From: Tetragonia tetragonoides
Lineage: Eukaryota; Streptophyta; Magnoliopsida; Caryophyllales; Aizoaceae
Reading direction: 5' to 3'
NCBI GenBank assembly: GCA_038025085.1
Contig: CM076144.1
Span: 46,478,001-46,542,000, forward strand
Length of the DNA stretch: 64,000 bases
The notes under the pieces are model-generated. The model worked only from the letters and a program-made list of their open reading frames with translations, was not told where the DNA came from and did not search any database. The translations under genes and the position numbers were made by a program. Numbering within the stretch: the first letter of the stretch is position 1; each line of letters starts with the position of its first letter. Positions 9,912 through 21,969 of this stretch are shown in pieces.

Positions 9912-12900
9912 TCATACATCATCATCAATCACGATTTTAACACGAGGAATGTGCTTAATCTTGGGCCAATCTTCACCAGTTGGGCCTCGACATCTTTTTG
10001 TTAATCCAGGACATTCATGGATTTCAAGGTCACTTAAACTGGTAAGCTCGCGGAACCCTTCTGGTAGAGATGTCAATTTGGGACAATTATCTAGTTTCAT
10101 AAATTCAAGAGATGTAAAGCAGTTTATCCATCCTGGAAGCTCCATCAATTCATCGTTCCATGTTATCTCTAGAGAACGGAGGTTTGTGAGGTGTTGAAGC
10201 CCACTGGGAAGAGCTACCATTCTATCAACCATATGAAATTTCAAAGATCTAAGGCTGGTGAAGGCTTTCCAAGGCATGTCATTCTGCATCTTTTCATTTA
10301 GTGATAAATCAAGCACATCACACCACCAAATGACCAAATTCTCTAGTGCAGTAAGATGTTCCAAGCCTTCAGAGATAGATCTTAAACTACGGCAGAAAGT
10401 GAATTTAAGAGAACGGAGGGAGGATAGGCTTCTGCAGACTTCCCCAAGTGTGGAAGTATTTTGCAGGTGAGGATCGTGGATATCAAGGGAAGAAAGATGA
10501 CTCATACACTCCTGTGGGAGGGAGATAAGATCATCAACTTTGTCAAGGCACAAAGTCTTCAACTTTGAAGAGGGCCCACATGAGGGTGATGATGAAGTAG
10601 TCGCAGCACTTGGTTCAGATCTTAAGCTTGTTGCCATCTTCAACACTGAGAGGTGTTCGTTGATATTCAACAGTCTTAATTCCTCAACATTAGGACTGAG
10701 TGGCATGGATGTCAGCTTGGGACAATATTTTATCTTTAGTATTGATAGATTTGAAAATGACTTCCCAAATATATGAACTGATAGGTCTTCTTGATCATCT
10801 CTAACAACTGCTTTGGCTTCTTTCCACCATCCTTTCAGATTATCCATAGACTTCAATGTAAGTTCTTGAAGAGATGGGAAGAATAATGTCTCTTTTGGCG
10901 ATGGGGAAAGCCAGCACAGACCGCTCTCCATGTATTCCACACTATCGAGCCATATAAGACGTAGCCGTTTGAGGAAAGGCAGTTGCCCAAATGCAGGGAG
11001 TTGTTGGCAGTTTTCACAACGCAAAAGTTCTATCTCGACAAGATTCGGCAGAGAAGTAGACAAATTGTCCATCACGGCCCAACTTGGGAGCTTCTGACCT
11101 CTATAACAATGAATTTTCAGCCTTTTCAGATAAGGGTGTGGTTTCAGGCCTTCTAGCACAGCTTCGTCATGTTTAATACCCTTAACGTTTTCATAATCTT
11201 GATTATCATACGTCCAAATTGCATCTATATACAACTCAATAAGACCATGTTTGCTACTCAAGTCCGCCTCCTTTGCTTCGAAGGTAGGGTCTTCTAACTC
11301 TCCATGAATTTCAACCCGTAAAGCTCCTCTTAGGTTATTAAGATTCTTTAGATCTCTCAACTGAGCAGTATTGTTCTTATCCCATAAAGAATAAGGATCT
11401 CTATAATTCACAGTAAGGTCGGTTAACTTATGTAGGGAAGTCAATGCTCCAATTCCTGAAGGCATATGAATTAATCGTGCACCACCCAAATCAAGGCTCC
11501 TAAGGTTGGTAAGTTTTCTAAAATCTATAGGCAGCCTTTCAAAGTCTCCAAGGTTGAGTAAGTTTGAGTAACGAGAAGAGAGGTTTAATGTCTGCAAATT
11601 TTGAAGATCTGTGATTGAATCTGGAAGTGTATGGATAGGCGTCTGAGAAAGGTCAAGGTATCGTAAGTGAATTAATCTACCTATTGAACTTGGCAAAGTT
11701 TTAACACCCAGACCATGCAAATCTAACACCCGCAAGCATCTAAATTTTGATACTACATGATGACAGATTGTTTTGCTGAAGTCTGATCCATCATACCTTT
11801 GCATTGGCAAAAGATATGTCCTCAAAAGCTTCAAATCAAGCACACAGCTCGAAATTTTCTGCGTTGAAGTCAAATCATAACCAAAAGACAAACGGCGAAT
11901 TCTCTTGTCCAGGTTCATTTCTCCACAGGTTGCTACTGCAGTCTCAACCCCAGCTACCTGCTGGGAAAGGTCATGCATCAAATCGTGCATTTTGCAGCCT
12001 CTAATGTTCCCCCATTCATCTTTTGTCGGGTCCTGGAAGAAGCACCTGTGTAGTAATGTCAGAAAATACTCTTCTCCAACCTCTTCTAGACTCTGATTTT
12101 TTGAAACGAGGAAGCCCTCAGCCATCCAAAGGTTGATAAGTGTTTCCTTCTCTAGTTCGTGATCTTTCGGGAACAATGCACAATAACCGAAACACATCTT
12201 CAATGGTGACGATAGTTGATGGTAGCTAAGTTTCAGAATAGACATGACGTTGTTTCCGTTTTCAGATATCTGTGCAAGACTTTTGTCTTTGAAAGACAAC
12301 CACTTGCTTATATCCTTACCATATAAGAGACTGCCTAGAGTCCTTATAGCCAATGGAACATTGCTGCATTTCTGAACAATTTCTTTGCCTAGCTTTACAT
12401 AATTGGGCTTCTTTTGAGCTTGTCCAGGTTCAAATGCCATCTTTTCAAATAAAATCCAAGAGTTCATTTCTGAAAGGCCTTTTAGTTCATAGGGAACATA
12501 AGTGCCCATTGTATTTGCCACACCCATTGATCGTGTAGTTACTACTATTTTACTCCCTTCTCTACCCGTATTTAACAAAGCTTTCAACTTAAGCCATTGT
12601 TCACGATCTTCATTCCATACGTCGTCTAGCACAAGCAAATATTTCCCCCCCCCCCTTTGTTTCGCAACTGGGTCTGCAATTGGTCCATCTCAAGCGTCTG
12701 AGTCTCAGCATTTGTTGCTGACATAAGGATCTTTTTTACAATTTCCTTAATGTCAAAGGGCTCAGACACACAAACCCATAACCTGATCTCGAAGTGCTTC
12801 AAAACCTTTTCATCATTATATATCAGTTGAGCCAAAGTTGTTTTCCCAAGACCCCCAATCCCCACAATTGGGACAACAGACACATGTTCTTTACTAGTGG

Positions 12901-13450
12901 AGTTTAGCAGTATGTCTAAGATGGCTTTCTTATCATCATCTCTACCAATGACTTCTACAGAATCTACAAAAGAGTGACTCTGATCTCTTGGCTGCCTACG
13001 CCCACTTTCCTCATAAGGGCGTTGCACAAAGGAAAACTCATTACCATCTTTGACTATCTCATCAAGATCTTCCCTAATTCTTTTAATCTTCTGGGAAATG
13101 GAAAATGCAACAGCAATCTGATTGGAACGAGAGAAGAAAACTCGTACCTTCTTAGTGAGTTTGTTTCCGGGTAGAAGCTCTTGCTGTGAGGCCACAGTAG
13201 CGAACTCATCGAATAAGTCGTCTGCAGTATAAATAGCAGCCCGAAGCCTCTCGAACCAACCTCGAAGCATGTGGCTCTCTGATTGCCTTTCTTCAGCATC
13301 CAAGAGCACGTTCTTGATTGTGTTCATTGTGTTCTTGAGCTTCTCGAGCCGGATCTGGAATCCCCATGCTGATGCAATCTCATCAAGTGCTTTGTTCCTC
13401 ATATCCTCAAGGATCCCATTGGCAATACTGAACAGAACACCTTCAGCCAT
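9912..13450 (-). CDS. CC-NBS-LRR (RGA-type) disease resistance protein, one frameshift
   Basis: An intronless gene of ~1180 codons. The N-terminal coiled-coil (Rx-type) segment spans residues ~1-150. The NB-ARC domain follows: P-loop GIGGLGKTTLAQ, RNBS-A-like LWVCVSEPFD, kinase-2 LVLDDVW, RNBS-B KIVVTTRS, a GLPL-equivalent written NVPLA, RNBS-D-like CFGYCALFP, and MHD in CKMHDLMHDL. About 18-20 leucine-rich repeats run to the end, and the stop is at 9912. Such proteins detect pathogen effectors in the cytoplasm and trigger immunity. The frame slips at a run of 11 C (11 G in sense) at 12645-12655, just before KYLLVLDDVW. A run of 9 or 12 would keep the frame. Homopolymer slippage or a sequencing error are equally possible there, so I leave open whether the gene works. 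It lies inside the hAT-bounded insertion in LON2, on the opposite strand. Confidence 0.9.
12645..12655. other. Poly-C tract causing the NLR frameshift
   Basis: Eleven C on the plus strand. The upstream frame (275 codons ending ...QLRNK) and the downstream frame (starting KYLLVLDDVW) are out of register by one base across this run. No other break is seen in the gene. Confidence 0.85.
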
Positions 13451-13845
13451 TCTCTCAAACTCACTCTTTGTCTCTCTTGCAAGGCTTCAATAGTTGTCTG
13501 TGACTGACGATTGAACTAGAAGGATTGGTGGAGACTCAGTTACCCACTCGTAGCTATATAATGGACAAATGACCAATAATTGATTTTCAACAAACAGTAG
13601 CCGTCGACTTGGACTAGAACAATTATGTTTATCTTCGTGGAAAGTATGGAGTATTGGGCAAGTGGGGACTTTTTTTTTGGTTTTTTTTTAGTAGGTTTTC
13701 GTGCATTTTTTATCAACCGGGTGGTCTACCCGGGTGATGTGTGCATCGGTGATTGGTTGAGTTTTAATATTTTATTTTAAAATAAATAGATGATTTTAGT
13801 CCCTATGTACAAGCTTGTTTTTCTTGTCCACATCCCCCGGGTAAA
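13451..13845 (-). promoter_or_regulatory. Upstream region of the NLR gene
   Basis: Non-coding DNA between the NLR start codon and the second hAT left-end copy. It must hold the NLR promoter if the gene is expressed. I see no diagnostic element in it beyond T-rich tracts. Confidence 0.35.
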
Positions 13846-14876
13846 CAGTGGCGGATGCAAAGGGGGACAGGTGGGGACAGTGGTCACCCCATTTTTTTTA
13901 AAAAAAATCTGTGACTTATTTTTTATTTTTTTAATTTGCAACTGAGAGTAAGTCACGTGAATTTGGATTGCTCCTCAAACGCTCTCACTCTCTCAGCGCC
14001 TCTTCCTTTTCTCACACACACACACGACATAACTCCTCTCTCATCCCCTCACCATCTTTGCTTCTCCTTTGTCCTCTCAACTCTCGCCTCACACAGACAC
14101 ACACGACACACACGGCACTGGACTACTGGGCTACCGGCGCCGCGCAGGAGAGACGAAGTACGGGCTCGACGGTCGACGGCAAGGCTCGACGCCACGGCGA
14201 GGCTATTGCAAATTTGCAATTCTGCGAATCCAAATGCTCTTATTTGTTCAGGTACACCACCTTAATTCTTTCCCTCAATCCCTCTCTCCATAGTTAGTAT
14301 AGATTATAACTTGTGGGTTTTGAGTTAGAACTTAGAAATTAAACAAAATTGAGTAATTTGGTTTATTTAACTCAAATAAGTTGAAATTAGGGTTTGAAAA
14401 ATAATTTATTAGATTGATTTGAGTAATATTGCGAACTGATTATTCATAAATTGAATAAATGTTTAGAGGTGTTTGTTAACTTGTGGTGCTAATTTCATTT
14501 AAAAATGGGTATTATTCATTGGAGTACTCTTGTTCATTGTAGATTCCTTTTTTTTCTTGTGTGGCTTCACTGGCTTGTAATATTGAATGATTATTATTGA
14601 ATAATATTGAATGATTGTTTAGTCACTTTCGTAGAGAAGGATGTCTTTAGTGAAGTAACCAATGATGAGGTGCTCCATCGGTTCCAAAATATGAAGACTC
14701 GTTGAGGACAAATGTAATTTTTATTTGGTTATTTTGTAATTTTTTTTCTTCTACCCGCATTAGTTGTAATTTGGAATTGTGTGACGCTTTGATATTGAAT
14801 TTTTTTTATGTAATATGCATCGATTATTTTCACTTGATTTTGTCACCTTATTTTCCGAATCCTGGATACGCCACTG
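13846..14876 (+). mobile_element. hAT (ZMYM1/TTF-type) non-autonomous element
   Basis: Ends are CAGTGGCGGATGC (13846) and ATACGCCACTG (14876). The 5' part holds a GC-rich, leader-like stretch (13970-14250) ending in a donor-like CAG|GTACACC. The 3' part holds a transposase tail relic. At 1.03 kb it could be an internal-deletion derivative of an autonomous element. Its left flank shows no match to its right flank, so it does not look like an independent insertion at this spot. Confidence 0.6.
14631..14717 (+). pseudogene. Relic of hAT transposase C-terminus
   Basis: The frame reads VEKDVFSEVTNDEVLHRF, then QNMKTR, then a TGA stop at 14703-14705, then GQM and TAA. From memory, RFQNMKTRRGQL is the usual C-terminus of plant ZMYM1-like (TTF-type zinc finger, hAT) transposases, so the TGA is probably a decayed CGA. 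Confidence 0.55.
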
Positions 14877-14889
14877 TGACTCCTAGCAG

Positions 14890-16491
14890 GTTTTAATCTT
14901 TCCTTTTTCATGATTTTTTCATGTGGTTTAATCCGATTATGCTTTCAATTTTGATGGGTATTTGTGATTTTGGTTTGATTGATTAAGATTTTGTGGGTTT
15001 TTCAAGTTTTTGATTTTTTTTTGTCTAAGTTTGTTTGTGAAGCCGCTGACTGGTAAATTCATGTTTTTAATAATTTGGGTAGTGATTAAATACTGCTATT
15101 TTTGTAATTCCGATATGTGGGAAACCAATAAAAGAAGGGGAGTGGTGAACTGTTGATGGGTTTGTTCAAGAATTATTGATGATCAGCTTATTTATGTCAG
15201 GAAAAGTCAGAATTTCAGGAATGTTACTGTTCACTCAATCATTCTTGCTGTTTTATTTGTTTGAATTAAACCGAGCTTCTAGCTGATTAGACAATAATTG
15301 AGTATCAGATTTCTAGTTCCGTGAACTAAATGGCTGAAGATTTATTGGATTATGAAATGGACTGCTTAATTTTGTTTTCATTGGTTGCTTCTCTGTCTTT
15401 GTTATAATCATGATGACAAATATGAAGCTTTAGGCTCCACTAATTTTGTTTTAGGGGTTACTCCCTTATTCTCAAAGTGACTGTCCTCGTAAACTATTTG
15501 CTGTCTCCAAGATGCTAGTTTGACTAGAGATATCTCTCAAACAATCTTGAGATTTTACAAGAGTATATTCTAAAACTTTATACTGATTTGTTCAATTTTT
15601 ACACTTGTTATATTTTGGCTAAAAGTTACTGCCAGAGTTTGTGATTTTGACCTGGAAAAGTTAACAAGGTCAATCACTTTAGGACAAACGGTGTATTTAG
15701 CTTGACATAAAAGAGCAAGGAAAATGTCTGACAAGGAGGGCGGGGGTTAGGATAATGAATGCGGGAAACCAAGAGTAAGGGAAAGCAAAGAGAAGAGAGG
15801 AATGCTTTTCAGCGATTTGGTCTCTTGCATCTTATAGTACTGTACATGGACTCCTGGCTAAGTATCAGTGTCTGAAAGTTGAGACCGCAACTGTCTAACA
15901 TTGGCATATAAACGGTGTAAGTTGTAACAGATGGGTTTGGACTTTCAACACTTCACTTCAGTAAGTCGGGTGCGATCATACCAGCACTAATGCACCGGAT
16001 CCCATCAGAACTCTGCAGTTAAGCGTGCTTGGGCGAGAGTAGTATTAGGATGGGTGACCTCATGGGAAGTCCTCATGTTGCACCCCTTTTTGAATCTTCA
16101 CTTCACTCCAATGAGTCAGGAACAACATGCAAACTTTTACACAGAATGGAAAAGTCTCACACTTTTACATGTACTTGCGATGTATACTAGTGGCTGAGCT
16201 CGTATATCATAGTCTGCAATCTGCCTTAAAATCCCATTTGAGTTATAGGATCATCTGAACGATTGGATCTAGAAAAATTAGAGCCATGACACTGAAATAA
16301 AAAAAGATAAAAATAGTAAGACTCCGAAATGTAAGTAGGTAATAAAGTCCTAACTTTTTTATTTTACCTATGCATTGTTGTGCTGTATCGACTGGTATTT
16401 CTATATCAGCTATGAACTTTCTTGTTGTGCAGCTAACTTTATGAATTCAGTGGTGGTTGACCTTCTTTTTCTTTCTCTCTTTATCTCTTAG
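14890..16491 (+). other. Original LON2 intron 1
   Basis: Begins with the displaced donor GTTTTAATC after AGCAG and ends at the acceptor ...ATCTCTTAG before exon 2. Apart from the 5S rRNA-like insertion at 15961-16095 I see no other feature in it. Confidence 0.7.
15968..16086 (+). rRNA. Dispersed 5S rRNA sequence (likely pseudogene)
   Basis: The 119 bases start GGGTGCGATCATACCAGCAC and end GTTGCACCCC, followed by a T-run. The order and internal control region match plant 5S rRNA, with a few changes against the plant consensus as I remember it (for example CTCTGCAG for CTCCGCAG, and GACCTCATGGG for GACCCCCTGGG). It is a single copy in LON2 intron 1, not part of a tandem 5S array. Identical CTTCACTTCA stretches lie on both sides (15951-15960 and 16096-16105), which suggests insertion with target duplication. 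Function as a 5S gene is doubtful. Confidence 0.85.
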
Positions 16492-17655
16492 TGTAAAACT
16501 GGTGGAGCAAGAATTATGGCAGAGGGAAGAAAAAGGATTAATTGGAATTGTGCCTGTCCGTGATGCAGCAGAATCTGCATCAGTGGCACCCGTTTTATAT
16601 CCAGGTATTGTTTTGGTTCTTCTATTTCTGTGTCGATTCCTTAAACTATACGTTTGCATACCTCTTTATGTTGTTAAAGATAACAAAGATCTGTATCTTG
16701 TATAGGCGCAGTGGCTGATTCTGCGGAGCGCAACTCAAAGAATAATTCTACTGTGTCAGAATCTCATAAAGCGGATGGAAAAAGTCTGCAGGAGGCTGTT
16801 CATTGGCACAACAGGTATACCTGGAGAAAGTTATCTTTACTATGCCTGGATCAGGGCTGTTGGTGCTTCAAAATTCAAATTGCAGCTTCGGCATGGTCTT
16901 TTGTGATTGACTTGACCTATTCATGCTACCTGGCGTTTGAAGATTTCTTTCCAAGTATTTTTGTTGTTTTCATTTGGTAGAAAAGGCAGTAGTGTTGTCT
17001 GACCATGGTTTGTTAATGTGGTCAAAGCTGACATACTGGCTTACCATTGAGAGTGCACAGTGATTTCCCAATCATTCTTCCAAGCTTTACTATTTTGCCT
17101 TGCTTCTTAAATGCTGACTCCCCCTTAACTTGTTGGGGAGAGCCATGGACAGCTTGATTACATGTGCTAATTTGCTTGAGTTCCAATTAATGCTTTTCTT
17201 TGCCCCTTTGTGTTAGATTGTTCTATTGCTATTCCTCGTACATTGCTTTGATTACTAAGAGATAAAATTTATGCAATTGTCCCTCTTAGCTTTTAGCAAA
17301 TGCCTAGCGTATGATTGTATGATGGAGGAATGCATGATGTTGTAGGGGTGTGGCCGCCCGAGCTTTGCACCTTTCTAGAGGAGTGGAAAAACCAAGTGGA
17401 AGGGTCACTTACACTGTAGTCCTGGAAGGCTTGTGCAGATTCAGTGTGCTGGAACTTAATACCAGAGGAACTTATTTTACTGCCAAGATTTCTCCGCTTG
17501 ACATCACTAAACCAGGTGAGTCATCTAATGTTTATTACCTTGGAGTAAGTTTAACTATTTGGCCTTCATCAGGAAATATATGTAGATGCTTGGTGTCTAG
17601 TTAGCCTGTAAAATAAATTGTTGCCATTTTACTACAGTTGGACTTTGGTAAGCTT

Positions 17656-17736
17656 CTAGATATTTGGAGCTACATAGAAAAGTCAGATGAACACTAATAT
17701 TTGGAGCTACATAGAAAAGTCAGATGAACACTAATA
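17656..17736. repeat. 41-base tandem duplication in LON2 intron 4
   Basis: The block ATATTTGGAGCTACATAGAA...AACACTAAT occurs twice in direct succession with almost no divergence, so it is a recent local duplication. Confidence 0.8.
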
Positions 17737-18087
17737 GTGGTTCAACATGTTATGTGTAAGCAATAAAGCCAATCTTATAGAGCAGCATGTCTAGTCAAAA
17801 TGAAAATGCTTATCAAATCAAACTACATGCTTTGGCAATACTTGCCACAGTACTATTGGAGATATTGAAGCTGTGGTTTGCCTGTTTTTATTGCTGTTTT
17901 CTCCATCTTCAAAAGTGAATATTTTCCATTGCAACAAAACTTTAGTAGGGTTATGCATCTAAAGATCTTGACTCTTAACAAGCTACCACAACTGGGAATG
18001 GCTGTCACGTGTTCATCTCTCTCCTTGTTGCTTTCTACTTCATTTATTAAAAAATGAAGAGAGAAAAATGTGACCTAAATTTTATTT

Positions 18088-18215
18088 CAGAGGTCCCAGG
18101 TTCGAGTCCCTCAGGGTCACTGGACTACTTGAGGTTTCCCGGTCGTTAACTTCAGGATCCATGGGAATAGTCAAGCAAAGCTTGGATACCCATACTACCC
18201 GCCCCCAAAAAAAAA
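18088..18215 (+). mobile_element. SINE copy A1 (tRNA-derived, 5' truncated)
   Basis: Contains B-box-like GGTTCGAGTCC, then the family body (CAGGGTCACTGG, TCGTTAACTTCAGGATCC, GTCAAGCAAAGCTTGGATAC) and an A-rich end. Three more copies of the same body lie at 32085-32247, 33684-33792 and 53972-54133. Confidence 0.7.
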
Positions 18216-19250
18216 GAAAAATGCGAATTAAATGAGTTATCTTTGTACTTATAAGATCTGGTTCAATGAATCTTGCGATGGATATCACCGAAGGTTTAAA
18301 TGCCCAGATTTTGTGTTTTGGAAGGACTAAAAAAGTAATAGTGTTAGATAGTGGCCACTTTGTGGTGGATTTCGAGCTTATTGTGACTATGAAACTATAT
18401 TGTGGAAGTTCTGAACTTTCGCAATTTATGACCATTAGGTCCGTTAGTAATCGTCACTGCAACAATTGTTTGATTCCCTGAGAAACTAGTACATCTTTCA
18501 AAGAACTATGAGAATGATTGTTCCATGTGATTAGTCTGATGACCAATCGTTTCAAATTGTGGACATGTTTTATAGGTGTTGGACTCATATTACCGCAAAT
18601 GCTTATGCCAGATAAGGGTGCTCAGATGTGGGCATCATACGCCTAACAATCAGAAAATGTCTTAGTCTTAATCTCTAGAAGTTGCTGATCCCACCCTTTG
18701 CTACATGTTTGCACCTATGCTGACATATGTCCAAGAAACATAGGATGCTATTGATTCTTATATCATTTACAAATCTTGTTTCTTTGTCTTCATGTATTGA
18801 TGATTCTGAATTGCTACAATTTTCTTATCAAAAGAGATGGAGCAAGCAGAGCAGGACCCTGATTTTGTATCATTAGCTCGGCAATTCAAAGTGACTGCCA
18901 TGGAGCTTATCTCTGTCCTTGAGCAGGTGAAGACTTGAGCTTTATATGCTAAATGTCTATATTGATGTTTAAAAACAATTGCCACCTCTTTGATTAGAAG
19001 TTATGTAATAGCTCCACATTTGATACTTGAGTTATTCGAATCTTTGCTATTGATAAATTAACAGAGTTTGTCAAAGAGAACCCTCAAAAATGCAGAACCT
19101 GCACATACAATTGAGCTACAGGAGAAATGAAATTGCTAATTCCTGAAAAAGAATTCCAGCATATTTTCTGAGTAAAGCAGACCACTATATGCGACCAAGC
19201 CACAACTCTTTGTAGCACCAGCAGAATGTTACAACCATATCCATTATTTA

Positions 19251-19462
19251 GAGGGAGATGGCACATCAAAATACCTTTCATAAGTTGAAGAGTCAATCAA
19301 AATCTATATCAAATCAGGAGAATTTTGTAAAGAATACTTGTCCACACATCAATTTAGAGGGAGATGGCACATCAAAATACCTTTCATAAGCTGAAGAGTC
19401 AATCAAAATCTATATCAAATCAGGAGAATTTTGTAAAGAATACTTGTCCACGCATCAAAAGG
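19251..19462. repeat. 106-base tandem duplication in LON2 intron 5
   Basis: Two adjacent copies starting GAGGGAGATGGCACATCAAA at 19251 and 19357 differ at very few positions. Confidence 0.8.
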
Positions 19463-21168
19463 ATGATGAACATCATAACGTTCTGGCCTTTCAAAATGCA
19501 TCAGATGGTTCTTTGTTTCTCTGGATCAGTTAACTTATGCAATTACTTTGTAATTGATACTCTCTTTTGACTACTACAATTTTTCTTTATCTAATCTTTA
19601 TTTATTTTAAGCACTCTTAAGAAAGGGAGTTGGCTAGTAGAGAGGGGTTGGGGTAGGTAGCTCTTGAGTTACATCTCTGTCTGCAGAAGCATGCATAGGG
19701 GTAGAACTGAATAGATTTGTCCTTTTAAGTTTCATCTGCATTGTCCGTATTGGCAGACACTTGTATTACACTAGCTGCAGATGTCTAAAATATGGCTATG
19801 AAGTTACTTTCTTGTAGTGGTGGGATCCCTACTAGGGTGGTGTTGTTGTTTGCAGTCTAAATAAAAGTTTCTGAAGAAACATTGAGATAAGAGTCACAAT
19901 CATTTTTCTCTCTTTAATCAAATGAAATTGTATGTTAGTTGGTTATTATTGATGAATACATGTCTGGTGACTCACAAGTGATTGCATTGGCTTTCTTGGA
20001 TGAGGGATGCTTAATCTTTAGGCAATATTTGTTGTGCGTTTTTGAGACAAATGAATATATTTTGTCTGAATGATAGGCTGGGGAACTGTGTTACTTTACA
20101 TTCTACATGTGTCCTAGTATGCCCACTAATTTGCACTTTTTATGCTAAATAGAAACAAAAGACTGCAGGGAGGACAAAGGTTTTATTGGAGACTGTTCCT
20201 ATTCACAAGTTGGCAGATATATTTGTTGCGAGCTTTGAGAAAAGTTTCGAAGAGCAGCTATCCATGTTGGATTCTGTTGATATAAAAGTTAGGCTGTCAA
20301 AAGCAACTGAATTGGTTGACAGACATCTGCAGGTATAAATTCTAATATGATTGGCATGTTTTTTTATTTTTAATTTTTGCATGATTTGGCAGTATCTAGT
20401 TCTTCATGTTTTGTGATTTCCTTGTGCTTATCTCTTTTTTCCTATAACTGGCTTTGTGTTTATAGTCAATCCGAGTAGCTGAGACGATCACACAAAAAGT
20501 TGAGGGACAATTATCCAAAGCACAGAGAGAATTTCTACTCAGACAGCAGGTTATTTTCCGTTCCAACTAAAATCCTTTTGTGTAATTGGAACTCTGGTCA
20601 TGCTGTGGCAAATTGGACCTCAAAGCTTCAAGTTTTTTCATGGTCATGAGCTTACTGTTGATGCGCTTTCGAGGTTTTCATTGTCTGATCAGCATCAATT
20701 CGGATGCTGGAAGTACTTTGCCATTTTTTATTTATTATTATTATGAAGTCAAAATTTAAGCTCATTATTCTTTTGTTCTTGCGCTTATTTAATTAAGATG
20801 AGAGCTATAAAAGAGGAGCTTGGAGATAATGATGATGATGAGGACGACGTGGCTGCTCTTGAAAGGAAAATGCAAAGTGCAGGAATGCCTCCGAATATTT
20901 GGAAGCATGCACAGAGGGAGTTGAGGTATGATATTACACTTACATGTATGTGGACCATTTAATGTTCCATATTGGTTGTCTTTGGATCCCGTCTGTAAAC
21001 CCTTTTTTTTTGGGGGGCAAGAGTATAAAGAGTTTATGGCTTTGTACGCCTCCCATTAAGTTTCCCTGAATAATTTGGATGTTTTTACTATGTTGCAGCT
21101 TCCTTATAAGTTTTGTTCCAACTTCTTAACTCAGGAGACTTAAGAAGATGCAGCCTCAGCAACCTGGA

Positions 21169-21171
21169 TAA
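21169..21171 (+). other. In-frame TAA stop in LON2 exon 9
   Basis: Exon 9 reads KKMQPQQPG, then TAA, then [15 protein letters not shown]. The family has Tyr at this position, so TAC or TAT to TAA is the simplest change. It lies before the ATPase and protease domains, so a product stopping here would lack both. Confidence 0.85.
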
Positions 21172-21969
21172 AGCAGTTCCCGTGTTTACTTGGAGCTTCT
21201 TGCAGATCTCCCATGGGAGAAGGCTACTGAAGAGGAGAAACTAGATCTTAGAGCTGCAAAAGAGCGTCTTGATAGTGATCACTATGGATTGGTAAAGGTC
21301 AAGCAACGCATTATTGAATATTTGGCTGTTCGCAAGGTAGGTCATCATTTTCTTTTTCTCTCAGTGTTTTATGATGGTCGCCTCTATAGACTAATATGAT
21401 TTGACTACACTGCAGCTTAAACCAGATGCAAGAGGGCCTGTTTTATGCTTTGTTGGCCCACCTGGTGTTGGGAAAACGTCCTTGGCTACATCAATTGCTG
21501 CTGCCCTGGGCAGAAAATTCATACGCATATCACTTGGTGGTGTGAAGGATGAAGCTGATATCAGAGGGCATCGGAGGACTTACATTGGCAGCATGCCAGG
21601 ACGTCTTATTGATGGAATAAAGGTGAATTCGTTTTCTTTCTATGTATTTACTTATATATTTTGCAGGCTGTGGTATCTTATCAGGTGCTTCAGAGTTCAG
21701 ATGTTCTTCATCTGTACTAGACTATAACTCTATAAGTATTTCCCTTCCTGACAATGGTACCACTAGGCAGGGATTGCGAATAAAATGTTCCTTTGGTGTC
21801 TTTTACTATACTATATTCTTTTGGTTGTAATTATCCTATGATCATTGGAATTGGAGGGGGTATCACATATCACTGATTGCACGTTTGAGATATCATTATG
21901 TATACTTCCTTGATTCTTGTACTAGATGACTAAACTGTAAAATTAGCTTCTTGATTTCATCTTCTTGGG

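Larger units (their letters stand above)
9534..14878. mobile_element. 5.3-kb hAT-type composite insertion carrying an NLR gene
   Basis: The left end is CAGTGACGGATGC at 9534. The right end is the inverted ATACGCCACTG ending at 14876. Flanks are TCTCCTAG (9526-9533) and ACTCCTAG (14879-14886), an 8-base target duplication with one mismatch, as made by hAT transposases. A second copy of the left-end sequence (CAGTGGCGGATGC) starts at 13846, so ~85 bases are repeated directly at 9534-9618 and 13846-13931. A transposase tail relic lies near the right end. The duplicated target includes the last bases of LON2 exon 1: CTCCTAGCAG recurs at 14880-14889, and the original donor GTTTTAATC now follows at 14890. 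The resistance gene lies between the two left-end copies. Confidence 0.75.

Noticed and set aside
13936..14297. Overlapping ~109-codon frames in a G+C-rich stretch
   Set aside because: They lie inside the hAT element, are low in complexity (His/Thr/Arg-rich), and resemble an untranslated leader with a donor, not a protein.
15968..16086. Functional 5S rRNA gene
   Set aside because: Several differences from the plant consensus, isolated position in an intron, and flanking direct repeats favour a retroposed or inserted pseudogene.
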